From Syngnathus acus (lineage: Eukaryota > Chordata > Actinopteri > Syngnathiformes > Syngnathidae), in contig NC_051094.1 in assembly GCF_901709675.1 (NCBI RefSeq), forward strand, positions 6,659,001 through 6,723,000: DNA of 64,000 nucleotides, given 5' to 3'. Under the pieces are notes generated by a model. That model was not told the origin of the DNA and did no database searches. It saw only the letters and a list, made by a program, of their open reading frames with translations. Made by a program: the position numbers and the translations under genes. Below are positions 11,667-22,870 of the stretch, piece after piece. Position 1 is the first letter of the stretch. Each line of letters begins with the position of its first letter.

Positions 11667-11742
11667 TCCATCCATCCATCCATTCATTTTCTATACTGCT
11701 TGTCCCCACGGGGGTCGCGGGCGTGCTGGAGCCTATCTGGGT
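11667..11742 (-). mobile_element. Inverted second tail copy of the same fish repeat
   Basis: CCATCCATCCATTCATTTTC, then TATACTGCTTGTCCCC, GGGGTCGCGGGCGTGCTGG and AGCCTATCTGGGTGG, is the reverse orientation of the neighbouring repeat. The two join tail to tail at the GGATGG/CCATCC units and form a fold-back. Confidence 0.78.
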
Positions 11743-13640
11743 GGATGTTGAATCTAGATTTTTCTTTTATTGATTTGTATTGGCAATCCTGTACTGAATG
11801 GCAATGCATTGACGAGTAATATATGGCTGGGCACAATAAAGTGCAGCACTTATTTTTTTGTTTTTGTTTACATCAATAAATCATCACATAACCCATTAAG
11901 CATCCATAAAAGGTATTCCATATGCCATTGTTTTGGTTGCTTTTTTTTTCTATTCTAGGCTTCACTTAAGTCTTGCTGGTTCTCAAGGTCAGTGCGGACA
12001 AAAAAAAGTATAGGAATCCCCTTGGAGATTTGAGTTTAAAAATAAATATGTTTTTGAACAAAGCCTGAAAGTGGTTAACATATAGTAAAGAAGCACAGAA
12101 AATATTTCAGATGAACTGCTTCATTGTATTCTCCTATGGAACTTGTGTGATCATTGCTATATTTTTTTTATTTTTTTTATCCAAGGCAATTGGGAACACA
12201 ACCTCGTTTACGAAACAATTGAATTGCCGAGTCTTGTCACATGGAAGTTAAAATGCAAGCAATTTCTCAGTATATTTATTTTATATTTCTCTTTATCACC
12301 ATAAGCATGCAAATAACCAAAAAGCTTCACAGGCATTATTGTTTTCAGTGCTTGTTTAACCACACACTTTCCACAAGCCAAAATCACCATAAAGTGAAGT
12401 TACAATGTTTTCACTGCACGATGACAATATTTACAAGAAAGGATATTAACTAGTGCTCTCTCAATAAAAATACAATCACCCAATAAGTATTAATCAGCCT
12501 CTTGTCTTAAATGTCTCCGAAATGCTCGTCGAGAGCCCTCCTTGTTATACACTTATATTCTTCTGAGTACACTTGCCTCCCTGCAGCAGGCTCTTTAACT
12601 GAGAACGTCATGGCCACTGAAGCAGTGCAAGAATTCTTGAATGGAAAATACAGTAAATAAAAAAAAAAAAACAGGCCTTGCAGGAATTAAAGTATATTCA
12701 ATTTAAAAAAAAGCTTCTCAACATACATTCATAGACAAGTTGCATGGTTGCATCTTTAACTCCCACGTGCATTACTCCAAATGTGTTTAGGTTCTTGGGT
12801 TCAGACATCCATCCATCCAAGTATAGACAGCAGCGAGGGGTGTTGCCATAACAGCAGTTTTATAACAACAGGAAAACATTTCAACCTTGTAAAGAACCGA
12901 AGGCTTTCATTGAAGGCTGCTGGTCATTGTGATGAACCAAAGTGAAAACTACAGGAGCAGCAGGAAAATGGAGCACAGCAACAGAATGGACACTGCAGAG
13001 CTGTGTCGCTTCAAACGAGCCACTTAACCAAAATTATTTCAACATTTCTTTGCTTGTTCCATGTTAAAAACAGAACCTGGTAACACCAAATTTTTATGAC
13101 ACAAATTCACATAATTTCCTATGTAGAAAAGCGCTGTACTGTATACATAGAACATTTTACAGACATCTGTCAGGTCAACATGGAGCTTGCACTAAAAGCC
13201 AATAAAAATCCCATCTTTGCATGGCTGCCATGGTATTTACAGCAAAGACCTTAAAATGTCTGAATTTCAGCATTTTAGGGGAATTGCAAAGAGACATTTA
13301 CAAGCATGTCTTATGAATGAGAACATTAAAGAAAGAGGATTGCGTCTTGCATTAAATGTCCAACACCATTGCTACATTTTATACTATGCTCATTTAATTT
13401 GAATCCAATGCACAAGAATTCCGAAACAGCGTCCAAATGAGTCGCGTGAACTGAATATAAAGCTGCAAATGACCTGTCTGTTAGAAATGATGTTCGCAGT
13501 AAATGCCAGAAATGCTTTTACTGTTCTCTTTATAATCACGCACGCTCGATTCAACTTCATTCCATTATACGTTATTACAAAATGCGGCGGGGCCAAATTA
13601 AATGTTGCCAATTGAAGAGAAACATCAGAGTGTGATGAAA
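11743..13640. other. Non-coding, AT-rich
   Basis: No gene was recognised. Includes an isolated CCATCCATCC at about 12808-12819 that is too short to assign. There is an A run at about 12660-12673. No repeat family boundaries were seen. Confidence 0.55.
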
Positions 13641-13663
13641 AAGTACGATGCCCTTCTAAAGAG

Positions 13664-13683
13664 TTTTTTTTTTCTCTCTCTCT
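13664..13683. repeat. T10 followed by (CT)5
   Basis: Pyrimidine tract seen directly. It resembles a splice-acceptor tract, but no AG-bounded exon follows. Confidence 0.85.
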
Positions 13684-14640
13684 ACCAACGCATACAGTAA
13701 AACATACGCTCCTCATTATGCATGCGGACACGCAAACTCACCCGTTGGGAGTGTGTGTGCGTGTGTTCTCCTGAGGGCAAAATAAAATCTGTTCCTCCGC
13801 CTCCATTCGGCCTCCGCCGTCTGCTAACAGGAGACAAGTTGACCCCCCTGGCCTTCTTTACTGGTGTGTTGAACATCTGAAAAATTCACCTTCACATAAG
13901 GAGAAAGTGTGAGGCAGCGGGAAGTCCGTTAAACCGAAGACAGTTGGAATGTGATTGTTAGGTTTATGGAACTGAAGCAGCTAAATAATTTGCTTAATAG
14001 AAGCTCACTCATTTGGTGACATTTTTACTGTATGTACGCAGTGTTCTCACTCTAATTTGCACAGAAGTTACAAAAAAAATGTCATATTTCTTTCATTATA
14101 GTCATAATTATGATTTTACAACCCCATTAGAATGGGTGGGTGACACACAAAAAGAATCAGGATATGTTAATACAGTGAGAATGGAACACTTGTAAACCAA
14201 AGACATCTTACATTTAAAAAAATAAGTGGCTCCTGTTAGTTTTTTATTAACAGCGGTTAACTACTTTCTTGAACTGAGTGACATTAGAATATTGAATAGT
14301 GACTAATGTTTACCTCTGCCACATATTTATTTTATCTTCATTTACGAATGGGTACTTGGAAAAATACAAACAAATTGGAAGTTGACCGATTGCGTACAAC
14401 CTTAGAGCTTTCCCTGTATTTAAAAAATGGAAATAAAAAAAGATTGTTAGGTTTTCAAATCTGTTTTCTAAAAAGAATAGGGGACTCTGAATTTTCTTAG
14501 CTGCTGTTTTGCTGCCTCCATCAAATTAAGCAGAATAAACAAGTGTGGACTTATCTCACCTTCCTAAAAATGCTATTCTTTTTAAACAACAAACAAGTTG
14601 TCACCAAATCAACAACGTAGTCCAATTCCTTCAATTGCTG
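13684..14640. other. Non-coding background
   Basis: GC-richer from 13.70 to 13.87 kb with a GT-rich patch near 13750. The rest is AT-rich. A minus-strand frame at 13682-13876 has no recognisable domain. Confidence 0.5.
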
Positions 14641-15310
14641 CAAGAAACGATTAATCAACAGCCATTTCAACACAATTGACAGCATTTTCAACATTTGATT
14701 CTACTTTCCCACGGGGAAGCGTTTAAACAAATGTTGACGAAAGCAGCAATCGCAGTTTGTCTGAGTTGCTTTCGACTACAGAACTTTTACATCCATAAAT
14801 AAACATCCTTGACTCACTCGCAGCGGAATACCTTCACCATTCTTCAAGCCAGCAATGCTCAATGGGAAACATTAAAAGGTTGTGAGACGCGCGTGACCAT
14901 TTCAGACCTGGCTATAATTACAACGTGCACGAGAAAATGGGAGGCGGCGGAGAACCGAGCTGGAGCTGCTTAGCGGCTGCCGACAAATTGAGACCGACCG
15001 GAGAGATCTTTATCAAATGCACATGGGCATTTTTGAAGCCATGACAGCTTGCTAACAGAAAACAACAAAGATATTTCCCTTTTCCAAAGGGAGAATTGAA
15101 CAAAGAAAGTGTGGCGAAGGCCAGATAGGTCTTGTGAAATCATAACCAAGATGGAGCTATAAAACAGCAGTAAAACTTCCCACAATCAGCAACTTGGTGT
15201 TTACCCAGCAGTAATACGTCACAGTTTCATTGGGCTCCATAATCTGATAAGTTTTTATGGTTGCGTCTGCTATTAGCGTCATCTATTGTCATTTGAGGTG
15301 GCATGATGGC
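14641..15310. promoter_or_regulatory. Candidate regulatory block
   Basis: Starts with ACGATTAATCAACAGCC, which resembles 10147. The stretch 14820-15010 (CTGGCTATAATTACAACG, GGAGGCGGCGGAG) is repeat-free and compositionally complex, as is 15180-15310. No coding frame is supported. The call is from texture only. Confidence 0.25.
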
Positions 15311-15531
15311 AGCCCGTAGCACTGACCTCTCTCACAGACGCCCGATTGAGTTAGGCATCACGCCTCGTTCTGACATTACAATCTATCTGAGACGGCGCAA
15401 CGACTGTGGAGGGAAGCAGAATTGGACCGTTTAAGTCATTTTCTTTTGGAGCACTAATGGTTGCCCATAAAGACTGGGATGCCTATCTTAGATTATTTTC
15501 TTCAACAAAGAGTTTGTGGCTGTTTTTAATA
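15311..15531. other. Non-coding gap before a repeat
   Basis: No gene was recognised. Contains ordinary mixed sequence up to the repeat boundary. Confidence 0.5.
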
Positions 15532-15695
15532 GCCATCCATTTTATGAACCGCGTGTCCTCATGGGGGTCACGAGAGCCAACGCCAGGAGTCTAAGGGCGT
15601 CAGTTGAGACACCCTGAACTGGTCGCCAGCCAATCACAGGGCACGCAGAGACAAACAACCACTCACAATCACACCTACTGACAAATTGGAATTCA
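15532..15695 (-). mobile_element. Fish SINE-like repeat, 3' half, reverse orientation
   Basis: CCATCCATTTTATGAACC, then CTCATGGGGGTCACG, ACCCTGAACTGGTCGCCAGC, CAATCACAGGGCACG and GACAAACAACCACTCACAAT, follow the order of the common fish repeat on the minus strand. It is substituted and shortened between the tail and CCTGAACTGG, so it is an old insertion. Confidence 0.82.
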
Positions 15696-17060
15696 GGAGG
15701 AAATCGGTAATCGTTGTTTTTAAATGTAGCTCAATTGCAGGTAGACAAATGCTTTAAAAATGCCCACATTATGAAAACTAATAATTTTCCGGTCACTAAG
15801 AATTGTAAACAAAAGGAGCTAAAACTCTTATATTGAGTCTGATTATTTTCTCTGGGCTGTGATCTACTTTTGTATATGCGTAGGTAGGTCAGTGCCTTGG
15901 TACTTACGAGGGTTTTAGTTCCAAATCTCCGAATAAAATTAGCTTTAAAAAAAGTAGCTTGCATACAGCAGGGTGAACGAGGATGTGACAAAGTGTCTCC
16001 CCCAAGAGGCAGAAGACATTCATGCTCTGAGCAGACATTTTCATGAGGCTTTCACAGAAAGCAGGGCAGCTAACCCCTTAGCTCTACTTTATGGACCTCA
16101 ATTATGACATTGGATTTTTTATGTACATTTCATATGGCATCATATGAAATCTGTCTTGATTCATATCTTGCCTTGCTACTTTCACGCAACAGTAAAGCTA
16201 TGAAATTTCTGAATTGTCGTATGCTATCAGTCAATAAGGAATTGTGGAGAGGAAAAACCAAGGATAATATCTCTCAAGCTGTGAAGAGATGCCTATCCCC
16301 TTCCTATATTTACACAGCAAAATGAACATGATTGTTATTCCCTTGCAGTATTTATTTGATCTTGTTATTTCTCGACATGTCTGTGAGGGAACTGTGAACC
16401 CAACACCACCACCACCACTTCATGTCCACCCACCTTCCTGGGATGAATTAACTGGAAACATGCTTCCACCCTCTGATAAGTATCGGAGGGGACGGGCCGC
16501 AAGATTACTGTGCACCTCAAAAATGCTTCTATTTTTTTAATATTATTTTCCATCTTGGCCAGATGATAAGAAAGGTCTGAACAAACATGGCGTACAAGCC
16601 GCCACTGGAAGGTCAAACGTTTTTTCCAGTATCCCGCTCAGAAAGGAAAACTTTTCCGATTCATTTAATACTACTCCACTTAATTGAGTCAAAAAGAATC
16701 ATTTGGGTTTGACATGAGGTATGCTATGTTTTTTTAAGCTGCTGGGAAGGCCTCCACAGTCCTGACTGACGTGGAGGTATGGAATGGAATTTGAGATTTG
16801 TGCTGATGGATGTCAAGGGTGGATTAAAACGATCACTGGTAAAAGGGCACGTTTAATATTATGCTAAGAGAAATAAGACTTGAACTTTCCTTTCCTCACC
16901 CATGGGCAAGGAAAAGCAGCACTGCAGTGTTGAATAAAAATAAAAATAGGTCGCGACCACAACAGACAGCTAGCTGCTAAGACAATTAAAACAGCACATG
17001 TTGTTTAATTATTACAAAAGAATGTTTTTATATTGTGCATTACATACAATACATCCTGTC
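15696..17060. other. Non-coding background with one hairpin
   Basis: No gene or repeat family was recognised. A hairpin at 16127-16150 is listed separately. A CACCACCACCACC word lies near 16405. Confidence 0.5.
16127..16150. repeat. Perfect 10-bp-arm hairpin, 4-base loop
   Basis: ATTTCATATG, loop GCAT, then CATATGAAAT. The arms are exact inverse complements. The symmetry stops at the flanks, so it is too short for a microRNA precursor. Confidence 0.85.
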
Positions 17061-17075
17061 TTTTTTTTTTTTTTT
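17061..17075. repeat. T homopolymer (15)
   Basis: Direct run of 15 T. No retroelement body was found on the adjoining strand. Confidence 0.9.
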
Positions 17076-19080
17076 ATCACGGCAGTCCAGCAGGTAAAGC
17101 GGTAATTTTGTATCAAAAACAAATAGACGCTCTCCCTGACACTAGAAGTCATTTCAGGTCTTAAAGTGATCAATGACGACTCCCTCTCCTCTATGACCCT
17201 TATCCACTGGTCAGGCTCTGCATCTGGAGGAGACATTAGGGCCTTTTCAAGCAGTTACGGGTGAGGACGTGACCGGACTTAAATCGGCACGTTAGTGCCA
17301 AGCCACCAGAATTGCTCACTTCCTCCGCAAGTTTTTCCATCTGGGGAAAAGTCAGTCTCTGAGGTCTGACGGGTCATGGTTAGGTGATATATGAGGCTAG
17401 AGACAGGGACCAAAGAAAATGTTAACATTTGCATTTTTTCCTTATCACATATACGATTCATTAGACCCATTTGGCTTGAGCTAAAGTCTAACTGTTAATT
17501 GTGCATGACTGTACTGCCGGAATGCATTTATGGATACCACATCACTGAGTAGAATTTCCAGTTCTCAGTGTATTGGATTTCAGTTATTAAGTGGCTTAAA
17601 CATCTCCAGGGGTTATGACATAGGAGTCACTTTGTCCCAAGCGTGCATCCAAATGGGCAGATGGCCATCCCACTTTTGAGACAATTTTATGCCCGAAGCC
17701 TGTGGATCAGTACCCCAACATGGCTTCTGGTACGTATGGGCAGATCGCATATACAACCACCGTGACAAGGTTCACCAATCTGTTCTCTAAAACGACAGAC
17801 AAAAAGATCTGTAAAAATTGCTGATCCGGAGTTCAATAGGAAAATTGCTCAGTGCATTTTACAGAACCAAACAGCAAATGAAAAAATAAAAGGTGTCAGC
17901 ACAGACGAAAAACTGGGTAATGTTTCTGCCATATTAAGTCCAGTGACTTGAAGATCGTAAATACACACAATAGCTGCAATCTTCAGATTCTTCTTCTCCC
18001 AATGCCCTGAGGAAAAACAAATTAACGTATATTCCAATTTCCAAAGTTGTCTAGGTTGTGTTTCTGTAATAAAACCCTTTATTTGTTGTCGTGCCTTGTT
18101 AAAATCCTTATAAAGACAAGTTTCTTTCGGTGATATAAAGGTGTTTGCTGTTACTGTATCTCATTAAGACACGAAATTATAGATTATAAATTTAATGGCA
18201 TGTTGATGCACTCCTTGTGATGGAGGCCATTTTGCAGGCATGCGTGTAGCTGAAGAATTGATCAATGATTCTTTTGTTGCTGGAAGCAAAGGACTTCCCA
18301 CGAACAGCCTCCCACAACAAAGCATACTCAATGTCAAATATGTAACCACAGACACACCACACCGTTTCAATTAGGACTCCATATTGAGCCCCCAGCAGGA
18401 GATCTAATTGCAAATAGTGTACAGGCGAATCTTAGGGGGGAGTCACGGAAGGAAAGTTGCCCACATTATGGCGATGGCAGCAATTTAAGGACCACACTAA
18501 TGGTTTTGAATGCGTGTGGCAATTTAGTCCATATTACACAGCCAACGCCAATAAAAATTTCTCAAAGCATTTTTACAGCCTTAGATCAACCCCTGACACA
18601 AATGGATGTTTGCTGTGATGCATTACCCATGTCAAATGGGTTGGAAACCTTAACGACCAATAGTAAAATCGGGGGGATCGACAGTGATGTCACATACGTA
18701 ATTAGGATTAGTCTTCATTTCAGTCCACTCAGGAAGTTCTCCTTTGCTATTTGTTAGTATGCCCGATAGTGGGATTTTTGCTTGAGAGGTCCATTGAGGA
18801 CTAAATAAAAAACGGAATGGGGCGGATAACCTTCTACACATATATGCAGCATTTATGATTCAAAGAAATAAAATTACTGACCAGAATTGGTAATCAAGAA
18901 GAGTCTATTAATTACTTCACATTTCATTTAAACAAGCAGAGTTATGTCGAGCCCCACCTTAACCCCCCCACCCCAACCTTACAATGAATCATCATGATCT
19001 TTTATTGGACCACCTAAATGGGCTAGCATTGCGTCTATGTATGTGAAAAATCGTAAACACTGCATGGAAACCGCCACAAA
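17076..19080. other. Non-coding background
   Basis: No gene, RNA or repeat family was recognised. The overlapping minus-strand frames at 18.16-18.41 kb encode nothing familiar. Runs of C occur near 18963. Confidence 0.55.
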
Positions 19081-19300
19081 ATCACTTCCATGCCTCTCAC
19101 TCTCGCTTTCATTGTTTCCTCACAGAGATGCTTTATTTCCAATTAGGCTCACATAGAGAGGTGGCGTTTAATATTCATGGCCACTGTGAATGACAGGGGA
19201 GTGATGATGATCATCATCATATGAGGGAGGAAAAGCAATTACAGTCACCACTACCATAAAGCCTAATTGCAAAAATCCCAACCACAAACAGTCACTGTAT
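19081..19300. promoter_or_regulatory. Candidate enhancer-like block with 18-bp palindrome
   Basis: Repeat-free block containing CCAATTAGGCTCAC, GTTTAATATTCATGGCC, AGCAATTACAGTC and CCTAATTGC homeodomain-type cores. An exact 18-bp palindrome, TGATGATGATCATCATCA, lies at 19202-19219. This is the clearest texture match to a vertebrate developmental enhancer in the first third of the window. Conservation is untested. Confidence 0.38.
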
Positions 19301-19440
19301 AGTGACTTGGCACATACAGCAAGAGGTGTGTTTACTCCTTTTTATGTAAATGGAAGTGCTTTTTGATGCCAACTTTTTCCCAACAAGCTGTTCAATAAGC
19401 ACCAACTAAGTGCTAGTGCACATTATTGACTCTGATCAGT
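19301..19440. other. Short non-coding spacer
   Basis: Mixed sequence between two candidate regulatory blocks, with nothing specific recognised. The 3' end carries TGATCAGTGATCAGTC near 19433. Confidence 0.5.
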
Positions 19441-19620
19441 GATCAGTCTTTTAGCAGTTTCTCTGGAATTGACTCTTGCTCTCCAGTCTCTCTAGTCTGA
19501 AGCGTTACCGAGAAAACTGAGTCAATTACAAAAGTCACTGCATGTTAATGAATTTCCTCTGAGGATAATTAAACGAAGGCAACATGCAAACTGTGTGTCC
19601 ATCTGGGCGTTCATGCACAC
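19441..19620. promoter_or_regulatory. Candidate enhancer-like block
   Basis: Contains TGAGTCAATTACAAAAGTC, CATGTTAATGAATTTCC and GGATAATTAAACG. This is a dense series of AP-1-like and homeodomain-type cores without repeats. It lies shortly downstream of the palindrome block, so the two may form one element. Confidence 0.35.
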
Positions 19621-19729
19621 CCGTCTCTATGCATGGTTGCTAAGGGCTTCCTATACAAGTATGTACAATAATTCACTGTTCACTATTCACTAATTCACCA
19701 AACTGCATTTATTTAGTGGAATCGTGTCC

Positions 19730-19927
19730 TAATGATGGGAAAATGAAGCTTCAAATGTGCAGCATGAATCACTTGTTGTTTTTTTTGCTCTGTTCAACAT
19801 TGGGCTCAAAGTATGCTGACTTGCTGTTCCTTAAACTCCTTTATTTGAACCAACAGTGCCCTCTAGAGGAGTCAAAGAATACAACTGGTTCATGAAGCAA
19901 ACTCGAAGCTTCATTTTCCCATCACTA
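19730..19927. mobile_element. MITE-like element with long terminal inverted repeats
   Basis: TGATGGGAAAATGAAGCTTC at 19733-19752 is matched exactly, inverted, at 19905-19924. Similarity continues inward imperfectly for about 45-50 bp (CATGAATCACTTGTTG against the inverse of CAACTGGTTCATG). The element is about 198 bp and has no coding capacity. TA stands at both outer edges, but 8-bp flanks do not match, so superfamily (Tc1/mariner-like or hAT-like) stays open. It carries a CTCF-like core. Confidence 0.85.
19855..19869 (-). promoter_or_regulatory. CTCF-like core inside the MITE
   Basis: The inverse complement reads CCTCTAGAGGGCACT, one mismatch from CCASYAGRKGGCRSY (T for A at position 3, a tolerated position). 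It lies in the interior of the 198-bp inverted-repeat element, so copies elsewhere may disperse it. Confidence 0.42.
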
Positions 19928-22369
19928 CTGTAAGCTGAGTTTAAAATGATATTACAGTTTTAGGATCATAGGTAACGGTAAATGTATTGTTTCAACTAAT
20001 AATATGGACCAATACAAATATTTTTTGTTTTTTGGTATTCATGGCACAGCTTGCTCTCAAAATTATGAACTGCAATTCGTAGTGACAACTTTTTTTTTTA
20101 CATGCCTGCATTTATCAAACTTGGATTCATTGGTTGGGATGATTCCAAAACATTTTTCATCTCCACGCCAAAATTTAAAAAGAAAATTTCCCAAAAACTG
20201 TACATCATAAAACGATATATAATTGATTTACACATATGCAGTAATGATAAAGACCACACGAAACTTTTATTACCACAAACATGAATCAAAAAGCCTGCTG
20301 CCAAAAAGTGTGCCAGCTTGTCAACGACCCAATAAAACCTGACAGTAATTTTAATTGGCAGTGTAGTTGCTCTGCTTGGTCGGGAATTATAAATAACTAC
20401 TCAGTGAACTTTCAATACTTTTTACATTCAGAAACTATCATCATGTAAGATGAAGGGCTGATATAAAATGTAAACAGGGTCCAATAAAAGTGTATGTTCT
20501 GCAGTTGTGACAAACAACTCATTCAATTTATCCCAGTGGAATAAAATCACCAGACCAATTTTCCAAAATGTAGTATGGAGAAATGATGCGCTGTTATGGT
20601 AAAAAAAAGTATACAATATTTTCATCACAGCTTGTTGCACGACTTTGTGTAAAAGTTTGCTGCCACCAGACTTTCTAGTTTTCTGAGCTGTGCGGTCATG
20701 TTATTGTAAAAAATGTACCAGTTGGAATGTAATAGTGCTTAACTTTAAATTCCCTTGAGAACATGTTGCTCTGTGTGTGTGTGTCTGCTTGAATGCAGGA
20801 CGAGTGCGGAGTTTAGGGCCCGTGATTTATAGCGCTCTGCAGGTTATTACTCATTTCAAACTGAATTTCCTGCCTGTGTGATTGCATCCTTCCGAAATGC
20901 CCTTGACAGAATGGAAAGCACAACCGATGTTCCACGTCTAAAGACAGACTTTCTATTTTTTTGGGGGAGAGTGGAGGGGGGTCTACTTTTGATTTTGCGG
21001 CAATAAATTACCCCCTTACAAGGCAAGTTGATTGGCGCATGAAGACAATGGGCAATCCCATTCTTCCATTAGGGTCACCATCTGCAAATGATTTGAGGCT
21101 ATCGCAAAATGTCATCCCACGCAAGATTATTTATGGGTCAAAAATGGTATGACTGATGGTCTAGTGATTTAGGGGGTAGCGACGGCCTTTAGTTTTGACC
21201 TTATAGCCATCTGAGAACCGATCGTGTTTCACAAGGAAGCCTCAAAACCTAACTGAATGAATGCAACAAAAAATGTGGAGTGAATATGATGATTATTGCC
21301 TGTGAGCCAATTGCACATGTAAATTTAGGAATTGCATCAGAGGTTAAGTCATGCTCAATAGCCACAGCGAAGGAACCTTCACTTAACTTGTGACTTTATT
21401 TGCAATTATAGGCTTATTTAACCTTTAAGAAATAAGACCGCCTGGTGCAAAGTAGTGCCATTTTGTGCTTGAGTCCGTGCACTGACCAACTCTTAAAATA
21501 ATCACACAGCGGATGCTCAGTATTTAAACTCCCCACAGTCTACGCTATTTGGAATTGCCCAACATTCTGGTGGTTGAACCAGCACGACGTATGAAATCCA
21601 TGTCATGGAATAGTTTGCGTAGAATTGATGCATTTTCGCACCTTCAAAAATTAATCGCAACAATTGGGACTACTTAGATGATGAAAGCAATTGCAGTTTG
21701 TCTGATCAAGAACAATAGCGAATGATGGACTGCATGCATTCCCTCTTGAGGCCCCTCTTAAATCCTACAATACAGTTTTCCATCCGACTAATTGTCTGCA
21801 CCTTCCTGTAATATGCGTATTGGTCCAATCCATTTGCATGTAGGAAAGTAAACCATCAACTTGCATGTTTCCATGTTGAAATGTCTGACCTATTTGCAAA
21901 GATAATGAATTACACATAGGTTAATTTGTCTTCAAAGATTTATTTCAGGCATTCTCGATGGGAACGAGTTTTTCCCCACATTACGTATAGCATTAAATCA
22001 GAGCAGTACGATAGTCCGATTCTGGCGTTGGTGCCCGCTCAACAGTAGTTAAAATATTGTTTGATGGGTTTTTGCGGCAATTAGTTTTTAAAGAAAGAGG
22101 GCTAAACGTCTGGACCCCATTAGGATGAAATGGAATAATAGGCAAACATCTGTGTGTGGTTGCACGGCTTAATGGGTCAGGTCAAAAACATACCAGGCAT
22201 GAAACAAGACAAGAGAACATGAAGGCCAGCTCACGTATTGTGTGAGAATGGCATTCCATTAACCAGCAGTGTGTCTAATTTCTCAACACATTACAGATGG
22301 AATGGCCTTGTATGACCCCAAAAAAAAGCCTAATGTCCCGCCATTGATTTTCCCTCCTTTAAATTATAC
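19928..22369. other. Repeat-free non-coding interval
   Basis: No transposon or gene was recognised. A (GT)n patch lies at about 20772-20784. The opposed frames at 20.0-20.3 kb share AT-rich sequence and no recognisable domain. The stretch 20740-21030 and several TTTGCATG/GCATGC-rich words near 21.83 kb have regulatory texture but nothing decisive. Confidence 0.5.
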
Positions 22370-22870
22370 CTCAGTAATGGCTACCTGTCTCTGAAAGCAG
22401 AAGGAGCGAGTAGCAGAAAGTCAGCGATAAGAAGAAAGCAACACGGAGAGAAAAACAACATTTGATGCTGCACGTGCTCTTTGCGACATTCATCGAAAGC
22501 TCGGAGAACAAATAAGTGTCGGAATCTTAGACAGCAGCGCCTACACTTCTCATAAGATGATAAAGGTACTGTATCTCACATATCTTGGAGTAATAAGTCT
22601 GTGATTATGGTGTGCTGTCTTCAGGAGATATTGAAGACAAAATATCACTAGCTCTTTATCAACATCTGTTCCAAAGGGTGCTCTATCACCGGCATCTTTT
22701 ATTGAAGCAGTCGGCTTTTATCGGTCCATGGAAAGCCGCCTCAGCGTGCGCGTTCTTTTGAAGCCGCACCTTGCTGCACGTCTACGCAATTGTATTCTCC
22801 TCACACTGAGAAATTAACCACAGGAACAGTCTGTTGGCATCTCCTTAGCTGCAGTTGGAAGGTTAAATGC
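22370..22870. promoter_or_regulatory. Candidate regulatory block
   Basis: Complex, GC-balanced and repeat-free. 22380-22560 is purine-rich with CTGCACGTGCTC (E-box). 22640-22830 has TTTTATTGAAGC, CTTTTATCGG and CCGCCTCAGCGTGCGCG. No long frame is open through it. Confidence 0.27.

Noticed and set aside
12805-12825. CCATCCATCC as another SINE-like tail
   Set aside because: Adjacent sequence does not continue into the family consensus.
10147-14680. Similar ATTAATCAACA strings at about 10147 and 14650 as a repeat family
   Set aside because: Shared length is short and AT-rich, and no ends or further copies were found in the window.
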